This document shows, piece after piece, positions 33,082 to 42,097 of a stretch of 47,272 nt of DNA; the stretch's first letter is position 1; every line of letters begins with the position of its first letter. Below the pieces are notes generated by a model. It saw only the letters and a program-made list of their open reading frames with translations. It searched no databases and was not told the origin of the DNA. The DNA is from VGMA01 sp964655475 (lineage in GTDB: Bacteria; Chlamydiota; Chlamydiia; Chlamydiales; VGMA01). The stretch is taken from NCBI GenBank assembly GCA_964655475.1, contig CAZZMO010000011.1:1-47272 (forward strand), given 5' to 3'. The position numbers and the translations under genes are program-made.

Positions 33082-35623
33082 TTGCTGCTTGATGTAAGAC
33101 GTAGTGTCCATCGGTTTTAATTCCCCCTTCTCCTCCAGATTTTTCAAACCCTAAAGTGTCAGAAAAAACGAGAGGGGCAAAGCTCCCTTCAGCGTAAAGG
33201 GGGTGAGGAAACGGAGTGGTTGGATGGTTATATGCCTTGATAAAATGGTGAGAGATGACGAGAGGAAATTCTCTTGGTGCCATCTTTACTTGTTTCTTGA
33301 GATAGCTAAGAATCTGATGTGCATGAGCAATGTTGTAATTTAGAGTATAGGGTGGCTCGAGCAAAAGGGCCGGTTTTTGCCCTTCTTTATCACTCATCCA
33401 TCTGACAAAAGAGCGGGTGATCATCTTCTTCGTCTGTTTGTTGCGGATGACGACCATTTTGAACATTCCATCCATGAGACCGAGAATAGGGAGTACATAT
33501 TGGATATCGTTTGAGAGGCGTTGACACCCCCCACATTCATCTCCACAGAGGAAAAAGTCTACAGGATCTGAAGTAATTTCAATAGTGTGTTGACTATCAA
33601 AATCTTCTGATGCTGGTGTCCTTTTCCACCACTCCTCTAGATCTGCATCCATGAAACCTTGATCTCTCATTGCCTGGAGGTGGGGACTCCTTTCATAGCG
33701 CCAAGTTTCATATGTGCCATCGAGGTAGTGAAGGAGGAATTCTCTTACAGCAGAGCGTGCTACAACCCGTTTTGATGTTTCTAACGTATCGACTTTGATT
33801 AAAAACTTAAAAAGAGCAAAGGGTGAGCGCCATTTGAGCACTTTTTCCATGAGTAAGATCGCCTTTTCTTTGGGGAGGTCAAGAAGTTCTATCCCTCTGA
33901 CTCTAAACATGTTTTCCAAAGCTGCTAAGGGAAGGGGAGTAGGAATAGCTAGAAGTTCCTCTGTACGAAGTTCGAGAAGAGATCTCAGTAGATCAAGTCT
34001 TTTGGGGATGCTCTCTTTATCGAAAAACAACTGATTTAAGATGAGTTCAATATCTTCATCAGCAAAGCGCTCTTTGAGCTCTTGCACCTGACACATCCAA
34101 ACAAAAGCCGCTTCTGCATGGATATTATCTCTGAAGAGACGGTGCTCTGTGCCGATCTTTTTTTCCCATTCAGTATCACTTTTCCCGCGAACAAATCTAG
34201 CAAACACAGTGGGTGCAAAAGCGTTTACACATTTTGTCTTTTTTTGTGTCTCTGGTAGCTTTGAAAAGAGCATTTCCAAGTCTAGAGCTCCTGCTTGTTG
34301 AAAAAGGTACTTTAAGAATGTCTCTTTTTTCTCGCCGAGTCTCAAAGAGAGAAACTCTCTTAAGAATAGGGCAAAATTTTCCTTCGTATCTGCTGTGAGC
34401 CTCGTCTCATTTTTTAAGAGTAAGTTCGCTAGCTCTTCTAAATTTTTTCGACTTCTGATGTGGAGTTTTTCCATGATGAGGACAAACTCTTTCGGTTCCT
34501 CTTCTGCTAGAATTCGTAAGGTAGGCATGAAGAGTTCTTCATTCTTGCACTTGAATGAGGGCAAACAGCCAATCAATTGAAAGGGATCTTTTTGAGCGAG
34601 TTGATAGGCAATCTGGGCCCTTTTCTCTTCTTCTTCGATGAGAGCAAATGGGAACTCTTGGAAAATTTCCCTCGTATCGATCCAATTTTCTGCTAACTCA
34701 AAGAGCTTTGATTGAAACATTTTGGCAAAAAGGCGAGGTGATGCAAGAAAAACCCTTCTCGCAAAGAGGTCATTTTCTAGCTCCAGCATTGAGAAGACCT
34801 CACATGCAGTATCGAGATCGACAAGGGTTTCTACTGTCTGGAAAAAACGGCCTCGAATGCTCTTATCAAAGCGTCTCATGTTCTCAGCAAAGCGCTGCCA
34901 TGAAAAGGGGACAGGCATCTCTTCTAAAAAAGGGATTAAAGGCTCAAGAGGAGTATGTTCAAGCCATTTAAGGGCATATCCACAAGATGCAGCAAAGCGA
35001 AGATGATATTGCATCCCTTGTTTACTGATCTGCTTCATCAACTGTGGATTGGGCTCTAGATCAAATTCAGAAGCATGTTCTAAAAAGGCTTCAGGGTCGG
35101 TGACAAGTAGCGCTTCAGAATAGAGAGGGTTTCTCTTAAATGTTTTGGCTCCATAGAAATAGAGCCTTGAGGCTTCCTTTGAACGGGCGCCAAAATGGTT
35201 GATAACTGAGTGATAGAGGATTTCAAACTCTGCTTCTTCTTCAATTTGAAAAGTCTCGAGGTGATTGATGAACATGTCGAGAAAACGTCTCGATCTTGTC
35301 AGGTGGGTGAGGATAGAACTTTCGATGCGTCTTTTGATTGGGTCTTTAAAATAGTTGTGGAAAGCGCAGCCTGGATCTTCAGCAAATTCGAGCTCTAACG
35401 CTAGATCTTCAGAGAGCTTTTTTGGAGAAGGGGGAGCCTCCGTCCCATGCCCTTTGAGAGATCCATCAGTAACCCATGCCATATCAGCAAAGAAATCTTC
35501 TACGTGGAGATCTCTTAAATCGTTGGGTATAGGGTGGAATTTCTCCTCTTCCCAAGAAGGTGCCCACCCTTCTAGAGGGGGGATTTCTTGACTATTTGTA
35601 CCAAAAGGATCCCAAGTGGTCAT
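33071..35623 (-). CDS. Lineage-specific 850-aa protein with C-terminal CGGCQ domain
   Basis: I do not recognise a named family. Residues about 1-60 are acidic and probably flexible; about 80-680 is leucine-rich and helical, alpha-solenoid-like in appearance; residues 683-850 are a C-terminal alpha/beta domain opening ITSDPVDFFLCGDECGGCQRL (C693, C697, C700) and containing GLMDGMFKMVV, RSFVRWMSD and LLLEPPYTLNYN. The upstream minus-strand gene encodes a 656-aa paralog. The conserved E-C-G-G-C-Q looks like a catalytic or metal-binding core; cysteine-enzyme chemistry is possible but unproven. No signal peptide; a type III effector role is only a guess. It has its own promoter signal. Confidence 0.78.
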   Translation of the reverse strand: MTTWDPFGTNSQEIPPLEGWAPSWEEEKFHPIPNDLRDLHVEDFFADMAWVTDGSLKGHGTEAPPSPKKLSEDLALELEFAEDPGCAFHNYFKDPIKRRIESSILTHLTRSRRFLDMFINHLETFQIEEEAEFEILYHSVINHFGARSKEASRLYFYGAKTFKRNPLYSEALLVTDPEAFLEHASEFDLEPNPQLMKQISKQGMQYHLRFAASCGYALKWLEHTPLEPLIPFLEEMPVPFSWQRFAENMRRFDKSIRGRFFQTVETLVDLDTACEVFSMLELENDLFARRVFLASPRLFAKMFQSKLFELAENWIDTREIFQEFPFALIEEEEKRAQIAYQLAQKDPFQLIGCLPSFKCKNEELFMPTLRILAEEEPKEFVLIMEKLHIRSRKNLEELANLLLKNETRLTADTKENFALFLREFLSLRLGEKKETFLKYLFQQAGALDLEMLFSKLPETQKKTKCVNAFAPTVFARFVRGKSDTEWEKKIGTEHRLFRDNIHAEAAFVWMCQVQELKERFADEDIELILNQLFFDKESIPKRLDLLRSLLELRTEELLAIPTPLPLAALENMFRVRGIELLDLPKEKAILLMEKVLKWRSPFALFKFLIKVDTLETSKRVVARSAVREFLLHYLDGTYETWRYERSPHLQAMRDQGFMDADLEEWWKRTPASEDFDSQHTIEITSDPVDFFLCGDECGGCQRLSNDIQYVLPILGLMDGMFKMVVIRNKQTKKMITRSFVRWMSDKEGQKPALLLEPPYTLNYNIAHAHQILSYLKKQVKMAPREFPLVISHHFIKAYNHPTTPFPHPLYAEGSFAPLVFSDTLGFEKSGGEGGIKTDGHYVLHQAATIL

Positions 35624-35654
35624 AATTTATCTTATTTTTAAAAAATTACAATTA

Positions 35655-35683
35655 ATTATAACAAATATGAACCTTATTTTGAA
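35655..35683 (-). promoter_or_regulatory. Candidate promoter of the 850-aa gene
   Basis: On the minus strand, TTCAAA (35678-35683), 17 nt, TATAAT (35655-35660), within TTTGTTATAAT (35655-35665). It ends 31 nt before the ATG; the -35 overlaps the end of the upstream gene. Confidence 0.5.
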
Positions 35684-37644
35684 TTAGTTATTTCAAAAAT
35701 ATTTTCCAAAACGTATATTCCGTTGGTTTTTGTAGAAGCTTCATTATTAAAGCCTTGTGAAATTCCATAAGTGTCTGAAAAGACCTTAGGAGCCATAAGC
35801 CCCTCTGCATGAAGTGGATTTGCATAACTTCTGACCCTTTCAGTTACTGAGAAAAGAGCAAGAGATGCAGGGGAGATGACTATTGGAATCGACTGACCAC
35901 TCGCTGCTATGAGCCTTTCTAAATAGTCGATCATCCCTTTGGTGTGGGTTGGATTGAAGTTAAAGGTGTAAGGAGGCTCAACTAAGAGGACCCCTTTTCC
36001 ACTCTCTTTATCAGTAAGCCATCTGACAAAGGCGCGTGAAGTCATTCTGCCTGTTTCTAGGTCTCTGACAACAAGCATCTTAAACGCTCCATCCATCAAA
36101 CCCAAAATTGGAAAAATATAGCGGGGCTCTCCATCGAGTCTCTGACAGCCCCCACACTCTTCTCCAGTCAAAAGAAAATCGGCAGGATCAGAGGTCAGCT
36201 CAAGTTGAAAATGCTCTAAAAAAGGCTCAGGTGGATGTGATCCTCTCCACCATTGATCGAGCAGCTCCGTTAAAATGGAGGCCTCTCTCATGGCATTTAA
36301 GTGGGGGCTCTCCTCATAGCGCCACACTTCATATTCCCCTTTTGCGTAGTGTAGGAGAAAGTTTTTCAGAGAAGTTCTCGCCTTGATCCTAGTCTCTTCA
36401 GGGAGAGTGTCAATCGCAATACAGAGGCGAAGTACAGCAAGAGGCGCTCTCCACTTGGAAAAAAGCTCCGTGAGTATGGCACTTTCTTCTCGGCTACATT
36501 CGAGGAGCTCTTCACCTCTTACTCGTAATATGTTCTCTAGTTCTTCTAAGGAAAGAGGGGTAGGAAGAGATAGAAGTTCAGGAACTTTCAAAGTGGTTAA
36601 AGTGTGTAAAAGTGGCAATCTCTTTTTTACATCTTCTTCCCCATAGAAGACTTTATCGAGCATGTGGGAAATGTCCTCATCGAGGAACCTTTTTTTCCAC
36701 TCTGAAACCTTTTCCATATAGCGAACAGCACTTGCTGTATAGACATTGTCTCGAAACGCTTTACTTTGCTTCGCTGCTTTCTTTTCCCAAATCAGATCTG
36801 GCTTACCTCGAATTGATCTTGCCATCACACAAACAACAAAAGCGTTCAGGGCCTTTTTATTTTTTTGGGTATAAGGGAGGTTTCCAAAGAGCATTTCAAG
36901 TGTTTGAGAATTTTTGGAAAGAAGAAGGGCCCCTTTTTCTTCCATCCTGAGAGAAGGAAGTGCTTTTAAGAAGAGGTCGATGTTTTCTTTAGTGTCTTTT
37001 AAGAGAACCTTTCCTTCCCAAAAAACGACATCGAGAGACCTTGCTTCGACAAAAGCATTAGCTGCTGCAAGATCTTTTTGTGATAGACGCTCTGCAAAGG
37101 AAAGCGCTGTTTTAGTGTCCATGGAGAGCTCTCTAGCTTTTGCTAAAAATGTAGGTTTAGCACAAATGAAAAGAGCCTCTAAGTAGATGGAGTTTTCTTT
37201 TGTTGACTGAATTGCAAATAGATAAAAATCAATTGCTTCCGGAGATTGCAGTCCAAAATGGTTTTGGATCGCTGTGGAGAGGATTTGGAGCTCTTCTCCC
37301 TTGGTCAGAAAAAAAGCCCCTTTTTGCGCTATATAATAGAGAAGAAACCGGGGTTGAGTAGAGAGCTCGCGAAGCACTTCTCTTTGAATAAGAGAGTCTG
37401 TTATCTTATTCCATTCAGTAAGAAATGCTTGCAGTGGATTGTCTCCAAATTCCATCTCACAATAGATGGTATCTGCAAGCTCCTTGGGACTCTTGACCCG
37501 TTCTACTAGGGAAGGGGGAATAGAAGATCCTTGTCCAGCAAAGAAATCTTCTTGGCTAGGTTGGAAATAATCTGCAACCCCTTGATTATGAGTAGAAAAA
37601 TCAGGAGTCCAGTCAGAGTTGTTGTTATTCTCTACGGGAAACAT
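35674..37644 (-). CDS. Lineage-specific 656-aa protein, paralog of the 850-aa CGGCQ protein
   Basis: It parallels the 850-aa protein from its acidic N-terminus (EDFFAGQG, compare EDFFADMA) to the C-terminal domain (residues 483-656) with EECGGCQRL (C497, C500), PILGLMDGAFKM, RAFVRWLTDKE and LLVEPPYTFNFN. In the helical region both share blocks such as WRYEESPHL / WRYERSPHL, IPTPL..LEN..RVRG.ELL and FRDN. It is about 190 residues shorter, mostly through loss in the helical part. The first cysteine of the 850-aa C-x3-C-x2-C set is absent here; CGGC is kept. Own promoter upstream; 50 nt separate it from its paralog. Function unknown. Confidence 0.78.
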   Translation of the reverse strand: MFPVENNNNSDWTPDFSTHNQGVADYFQPSQEDFFAGQGSSIPPSLVERVKSPKELADTIYCEMEFGDNPLQAFLTEWNKITDSLIQREVLRELSTQPRFLLYYIAQKGAFFLTKGEELQILSTAIQNHFGLQSPEAIDFYLFAIQSTKENSIYLEALFICAKPTFLAKARELSMDTKTALSFAERLSQKDLAAANAFVEARSLDVVFWEGKVLLKDTKENIDLFLKALPSLRMEEKGALLLSKNSQTLEMLFGNLPYTQKNKKALNAFVVCVMARSIRGKPDLIWEKKAAKQSKAFRDNVYTASAVRYMEKVSEWKKRFLDEDISHMLDKVFYGEEDVKKRLPLLHTLTTLKVPELLSLPTPLSLEELENILRVRGEELLECSREESAILTELFSKWRAPLAVLRLCIAIDTLPEETRIKARTSLKNFLLHYAKGEYEVWRYEESPHLNAMREASILTELLDQWWRGSHPPEPFLEHFQLELTSDPADFLLTGEECGGCQRLDGEPRYIFPILGLMDGAFKMLVVRDLETGRMTSRAFVRWLTDKESGKGVLLVEPPYTFNFNPTHTKGMIDYLERLIAASGQSIPIVISPASLALFSVTERVRSYANPLHAEGLMAPKVFSDTYGISQGFNNEASTKTNGIYVLENIFEITNSK

Positions 37645-37656
37645 AAGATTATTAAT

Positions 37657-37685
37657 ATTATATCAAATTTTTGAATGAAATTCAA
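37657..37685 (-). promoter_or_regulatory. Promoter of the 656-aa gene
   Basis: On the minus strand, TTGAAT (37680-37685), 17 nt, TATAAT (37657-37662), 12 nt before the ATG. Confidence 0.55.
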
Positions 37686-37747
37686 TGCTTAAAGAATAAG
37701 GCTAGTATGCTAGGATACTGAACTTTATTTAAAAAATAAGGGATATT

Positions 37748-38830
37748 ATGGCAGCTATTTCAACCTACAGATTAGAACCTTTAAGTACTGGCGCTATCGT
37801 TATTGGTGGAGAGGACCCTGAAAGAGGAACTATTATTACGGCGAAAGTCCTATCAGAGAATGAAGTGATTGAGCTTTTCTGCCGGTTCATCGATATGGCA
37901 GAGATTGGAAAAAGATGTCGATTTATGTGCACATCTGTCTCTCAAGACAGTGTCACCTCTTTTTTCGAGCTGGGAGTAAGAGGGGGAGAGGGATTTTCAA
38001 AGCCAATGCTCACGGTTGTCTGTCAGGCGAAAGCTGTTTTACCTTCTGTAAGCAGGCTAGAAGGGGAGCGGTTTCCTTGGTTTTTATCTGTATATAACCT
38101 ATTTCACTCTGCTGAGGAAGCATCCCCTGATCAATTTATAGAAAGGGCCTATAGCAATATTTTGGCTCGAGTAGCTCTTATTGATCATTGTCATCGAGGT
38201 GATATGGGTACAGAAATTCCCGATCGGAATCAGCAAATCACTGGCTATTTTCAAGACTACTGCCGAGGTTTATCTGAAAACGAGAAAAGAATAGAAAGTT
38301 CTGTAATCAGGCAAGAAGCGATAGGTAAAGCAGGTAATAAACCTCTTCACGAAGACTACTTTGAGCAAAATCTTCAAAAAGCGGCAGCTACGAATAAACT
38401 AGCCTTTTCTAAAGTAGTCATTCTGCAAGGAAATAGAGATGCTCCTCGGGAGGATTATGCATCTTCTCCCGATTGGAGGATTGCCAAAAAGATCACCTAT
38501 CCAGAAGGTGGGGCGACAGAAATCTACTCTCGATCACCTATAAGCTCCCCTATCCAAAACATCGCAAGACAAGAAAACCGCTTCATGGAGAGTTATCCTG
38601 AAGTAACAGAGGCTGAAGAAAATCTCTTTGCCAAGCTACACAAAATGCAAGAAAAAAGGCGCCTAGAGCTGCAAAAAGAGGTGATAGGAGAGCTTCCTAA
38701 AGCGGCGGACCAGATGAACCCCGCTCTTGTCAACCTCCTAGGAGCGATCCTCTCCGAAGATGGCATTGAACACTATGCTTACGAAGAATTAGTAATGAAA
38801 ATAGAGGATGTTTTGAAAAGCTTTCTATGA
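37748..38830 (+). CDS. Hypothetical protein, 360 aa
   Basis: No family is recognised. The N-terminal third is mixed alpha/beta (TYRLEPLSTGAIVIGGEDPERGTIITAKV), the middle contains Cys/His (DHCHRGDMG, near 146-154), and the last 100 residues are charged and helical (about 285-320: EAEENLFAKLHKMQEKRRLELQKEVIG). No signal peptide or membrane segment. It diverges from the CGGCQ paralogs, and the 440-aa gene follows after a promoter. A short imperfect inverted repeat, AGTAT GCTAGG ATACT (37704-37719), lies upstream and could be an operator. Confidence 0.72.
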   Translation: MAAISTYRLEPLSTGAIVIGGEDPERGTIITAKVLSENEVIELFCRFIDMAEIGKRCRFMCTSVSQDSVTSFFELGVRGGEGFSKPMLTVVCQAKAVLPSVSRLEGERFPWFLSVYNLFHSAEEASPDQFIERAYSNILARVALIDHCHRGDMGTEIPDRNQQITGYFQDYCRGLSENEKRIESSVIRQEAIGKAGNKPLHEDYFEQNLQKAAATNKLAFSKVVILQGNRDAPREDYASSPDWRIAKKITYPEGGATEIYSRSPISSPIQNIARQENRFMESYPEVTEAEENLFAKLHKMQEKRRLELQKEVIGELPKAADQMNPALVNLLGAILSEDGIEHYAYEELVMKIEDVLKSFL

Positions 38831-38831
38831 A

Positions 38832-38860
38832 TTGATGTTTTTAACTCATTCATTTATAAT
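38832..38860 (+). promoter_or_regulatory. Promoter of the 440-aa gene
   Basis: TTGATG (38832-38837), a 17-nt spacer and TATAAT (38855-38860), 32 nt before the ATG. The spacer plus -10 form TTAACTCATTCATTTATAAT (38841-38860), which recurs exactly at 44769-44788. Confidence 0.65.
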
Positions 38861-38892
38861 ATTATAATTATATTATATTAATGTGATTAAAA

Positions 38893-40215
38893 ATGTTTAT
38901 TTACAATGAAGCGAAATATGCTACCCCAGCAGATCAGATTCGGGCTGAAGTACAGGCAATAAAAACGATCCGGAAGGTGTATGGGCAGCTACAGGCAAGG
39001 AAAGTAGAGGCGCTTAAGAGAGAAGAGCTAGAGCGCCATAAGGTAGACTGGGCTATTTGCAAAGATCTTAGGATCTATATTTGCCCAGATGAAACGCCCA
39101 AAGAGATCGAAAATTTCCCAAAGGCTTCGAATGGAAAGTCCAAAGTTTACTTTCCGAATGAAGCCCTTGTGATCAAAACTGATAGTTGGCTCTCTCCAGA
39201 AGTGAGGTCAGAGAAAACGATCTCGGTGAGAATGAAGTGTGAAAAGAGTGGATATACTACGGTAGTGGCGCCTAAAGTAAGGTGCATTGGAAAGTTTGTC
39301 ATCGAAGAAAGACTCCCGATTCAACACATTAAATTCAAAGAGCAGGTAGCTCTTTACATGGAAAACCCCGCTGCTTTTACCACCTGCGTTCAAGAATTTA
39401 TCGATTTTATGTCGACATCCTACCTCATTGATGCGACTACAGGTTTCTGCTGTGACTCTTCTTATGATGATCTTTCTCCTTCCATTGAACCGCGCTACGA
39501 TAATTTTGCTCTCTATATAGAAAATGGAATCGGGAAGATGGGCCTGATCGATGTAGAACATTGGGAACCTGCTTCCAAGACCTGTATGAAAACAGCGGCT
39601 CTCAATGCGATCACTTTTTTCCCTCTTCATTTAGATACAATCCTCGCTATCGTTCCAGAATATGAAGAGGCGCTCATCCAAAGAAGGGACTCGATCTTAA
39701 AAAAATATGAGATTCTCTATAAAGAACATAAAGTTCATGTAGAGAGAAAAGGCTTAACACCAGAGTGTTATAATAAAGTGGAGATTTCTGAAGAGAGCCT
39801 AGAAAAGGTCTTGCAAAATCTTAGCTCCCTGTTAGAAAATATACTCCAATCATCCTTGCCAGAAACTCATAAAGTAGCCCTTCGAGAATTTGTAGATAAG
39901 ACTCTCAAACTACTAGAAAATACTATCGGGGAAAAAAAGGCTCCCACTTCAGATATCGCTCTTTTAGAGGCTCGCTCCATCACACTCGGAAGATTGCCTC
40001 GCTTTGATCATTTCTCAAATTCTATGATGGATCACAATCCATGGACGGCTCTCATTGATGAATTATGTGAAGAGCTCAATATCTCTGAGGTGCTAGAGAA
40101 GAGAGAAAGTCTAGATGCGATTTCGAAATGTGTGTTTGAAACTCTTGTCGAAACTGGGGAAATTGCTTATTTTGGATGGATCTCTAGAAAGCCAGAGATG
40201 AGGATTTTTTGTTAA
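38893..40215 (+). CDS. Hypothetical protein with protein-kinase-fold-like motifs, 440 aa
   Basis: No named family is recognised. The order of motifs suggests a kinase-like fold: a strand with a buried lysine (EALVIKTD, about 91-98), a hinge-like strand (KFVIEERLPIQ, about 137-147), then RYDNFALYIENG (about 200-211) and KMGLIDVEHW (about 214-223), which resemble a catalytic-loop Asp-Asn and a DFG-like Asp. Canonical HRD and DFG are absent, so it would be an atypical kinase or pseudokinase. The C-terminal half is helical and charged. It has a near-consensus promoter, no signal peptide, and its stop codon shares bases with the convergent oppF stop. An effector role is speculative. Confidence 0.72.
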   Translation: MFIYNEAKYATPADQIRAEVQAIKTIRKVYGQLQARKVEALKREELERHKVDWAICKDLRIYICPDETPKEIENFPKASNGKSKVYFPNEALVIKTDSWLSPEVRSEKTISVRMKCEKSGYTTVVAPKVRCIGKFVIEERLPIQHIKFKEQVALYMENPAAFTTCVQEFIDFMSTSYLIDATTGFCCDSSYDDLSPSIEPRYDNFALYIENGIGKMGLIDVEHWEPASKTCMKTAALNAITFFPLHLDTILAIVPEYEEALIQRRDSILKKYEILYKEHKVHVERKGLTPECYNKVEISEESLEKVLQNLSSLLENILQSSLPETHKVALREFVDKTLKLLENTIGEKKAPTSDIALLEARSITLGRLPRFDHFSNSMMDHNPWTALIDELCEELNISEVLEKRESLDAISKCVFETLVETGEIAYFGWISRKPEMRIFC

Positions 40216-41111
40216 GTGGCAGGTACTTCTTGAACGAAGTGGTCTTTATCGATTCTTTTGAGAGGAAGTGGTGGAGTTAGGATGGGGATCTGCCATTTGG
40301 CCTCGAGTCTTTTTTGTTCCAGTCTCTCTTTTTCGAGTTTTGGATCGGGGATGGGGATGGAAGAGAGGAGCTGCTTTGTATAAGGGTGCAAGGGGTTCGA
40401 GAAGAGCTCACTTGTTTCTGCAACCTCTACGATTTGTCCTTGATAGAGGACGATAATTCTTGAACAGATATGTCTAATGACGCTCAGGTCATGGGAGATG
40501 AAGAGGTAAGTTAGACCGTGTTCTCCTTGGAGTTTTTTCAATAGATTGATGATTTGCGCTTGGATAGAAACATCGAGTGCTGCGGTCGGTTCATCACAGA
40601 CGATGAATTTTGGGGAGAGGGCGAGAGTTCTCGCAATGCTAAGCCTTTGTCTCTGACCTCCACTAAATTCATGAGGAAAGCGTGAGTGAAAAGAGGGGTC
40701 GAGCCCGACACTTTCAAACAGTTCAAAGACTTTTGCTTTCCGGTAAGCTTCATCACCCACCTGATAAATTTTTAATGGCTCTTCAATGATCTCTCTCGCG
40801 TTCATCCGAGGGTTTAACGAGGAATAGGGGTTTTGAAAGATGATCTGGGCATTTTTTCGAAAGATGTGGGTCTCTTTCGGACTCATGCAAGCAAGAGATT
40901 GGTGATCAAAGAGGATGTTCCCTTCTGTGGGGTTCAAGATCTTGACAAGAAGCTTTCCGATCGTTGTTTTCCCTGTACCACTTTCTCCTACGATACCAAG
41001 AATTTCTTGGGGGTAGATATTAAAAGAGAGGTTCTTTAGAACATCGATTTTTTTCTTTTTGAGGAGAAATTGCTTGGAGACGCCTCTCACTTGAATTAAA
41101 GGTTGTTTCAT
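40212..41111 (-). CDS. oppF: Peptide ABC transporter ATPase OppF/DppF
   Basis: One of two ATPases of an oligopeptide importer, 299 aa. Walker A is GESGTGKTT, signature FSGGQRQRL, Walker B FIVCDEPTAALD, with the family oligopeptide C-terminal stretch (HPYTKQLLSSIPIPDP). The frame is open 13 codons farther upstream, but ATG 41111 is chosen: AGGAG lies ahead, the domain begins there (MKQPLIQVRGVSK), and it overlaps the oppD stop as ATGA. Its stop codon overlaps the convergent 440-aa gene's stop within TTAA. Confidence 0.93.
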   Translation of the reverse strand: MKQPLIQVRGVSKQFLLKKKKIDVLKNLSFNIYPQEILGIVGESGTGKTTIGKLLVKILNPTEGNILFDHQSLACMSPKETHIFRKNAQIIFQNPYSSLNPRMNAREIIEEPLKIYQVGDEAYRKAKVFELFESVGLDPSFHSRFPHEFSGGQRQRLSIARTLALSPKFIVCDEPTAALDVSIQAQIINLLKKLQGEHGLTYLFISHDLSVIRHICSRIIVLYQGQIVEVAETSELFSNPLHPYTKQLLSSIPIPDPKLEKERLEQKRLEAKWQIPILTPPLPLKRIDKDHFVQEVPAT

Positions 41112-42097
41112 TCTGTATTTCTCCTTGCATCGTAGAGCCAGCAGCGGCAAGAAGAGCCCTGTAGAGTGGAGAAGGAGGGGGGCTCTTTGATTTTGCAGAT
41201 GTTCATCGCTTTTGGACAGCGGTCAAAAAAGTTGCAATGGGAGACCTCTTTTGAAGGATCGGGAAGGCTCCCTTCGATCGGAATGAGAGACTCATTCTTA
41301 CTCTTATGAATACAAGGAATGGAGGCCAAGAGCTTTTGAGTGTAGGGATGCTGAGGTCTATAGAAGAGTTCTTCAAGTGGCGCTGATTCGACAATTTTCC
41401 CTGCATACATCACGAGGACATGGTCACAAAATCCAGCAATGAGACTCAGGTCATGAGTGATGAAAATAATGCTCATCTGGAACTTTTGTTGTAGATCGTT
41501 GAGGAGAGAGAGGATTTGTGATTGGATGGTGACATCTAGGGAAGTGGTAGGTTCGTCAGCGATCAAAACTTTCGGCTCTGGGGCCAATGCGAGGGCGATC
41601 ATAACTCTTTGACACATGCCGCCACTCAGCTCAAAGGGGTATTGTCCATACCTTTCTTCAGGATTGGAAATCCCTACCATATCGAGTAGTTCAATGACTT
41701 TAGCATAAGCCGTTTCTCGGCAGATCGCTGGATGGTGTAAGCGGTAGACTTCGTAGATCTGATGTCCGATAGTCATCGTGGGATTCAAAGAAGCGACGGG
41801 ATCTTGAAAAATGAATCCAAAGTCCTTGCCGCGGTAGCGTCTAATATCACTTCCCTCAAGTTTAAACAGATCGGTCCCTTCATAGAGGACATGGTCTGCT
41901 TCAGCTTGAGATGAGTTTTTGGGTAAAAGACCGAGAAGTGCCTTCATGGAGACACTTTTTCCACTGCCCGATTCTCCTACGATGGCGAGCTTTTGTTTTT
42001 CGTAGAGAGAAAAGGAAATTCCCTTCACTGCGCGGATGATTTTCTGTTGGGAAAAGAATGAGACGTGGAGGTTTTCTACATCGAGGATTTTTTTCAT
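41108..42097 (-). CDS. oppD: Peptide ABC transporter ATPase OppD/DppD
   Basis: The second ATPase of the peptide importer, 329 aa: Walker A GESGSGKSV, Q-loop FIFQDPVASLNP, signature LSGGMCQRV, Walker B VLIADEPTTSLD, and the C-terminal oligopeptide-transporter tail with cysteines (CNFFDRCPKAMNIC). It pairs with OppF at the inner membrane to drive peptide uptake. The start overlaps the oppC stop by 4 nt and the stop overlaps oppF by 4 nt. Confidence 0.94.
   Translation of the reverse strand: MKKILDVENLHVSFFSQQKIIRAVKGISFSLYEKQKLAIVGESGSGKSVSMKALLGLLPKNSSQAEADHVLYEGTDLFKLEGSDIRRYRGKDFGFIFQDPVASLNPTMTIGHQIYEVYRLHHPAICRETAYAKVIELLDMVGISNPEERYGQYPFELSGGMCQRVMIALALAPEPKVLIADEPTTSLDVTIQSQILSLLNDLQQKFQMSIIFITHDLSLIAGFCDHVLVMYAGKIVESAPLEELFYRPQHPYTQKLLASIPCIHKSKNESLIPIEGSLPDPSKEVSHCNFFDRCPKAMNICKIKEPPSFSTLQGSSCRCWLYDARRNTE

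Noticed and set aside
41112..41150. 13-codon extension of OppF
   Set aside because: It lies within oppD; ATG 41111 makes the usual ATGA overlap and begins the ATPase domain.
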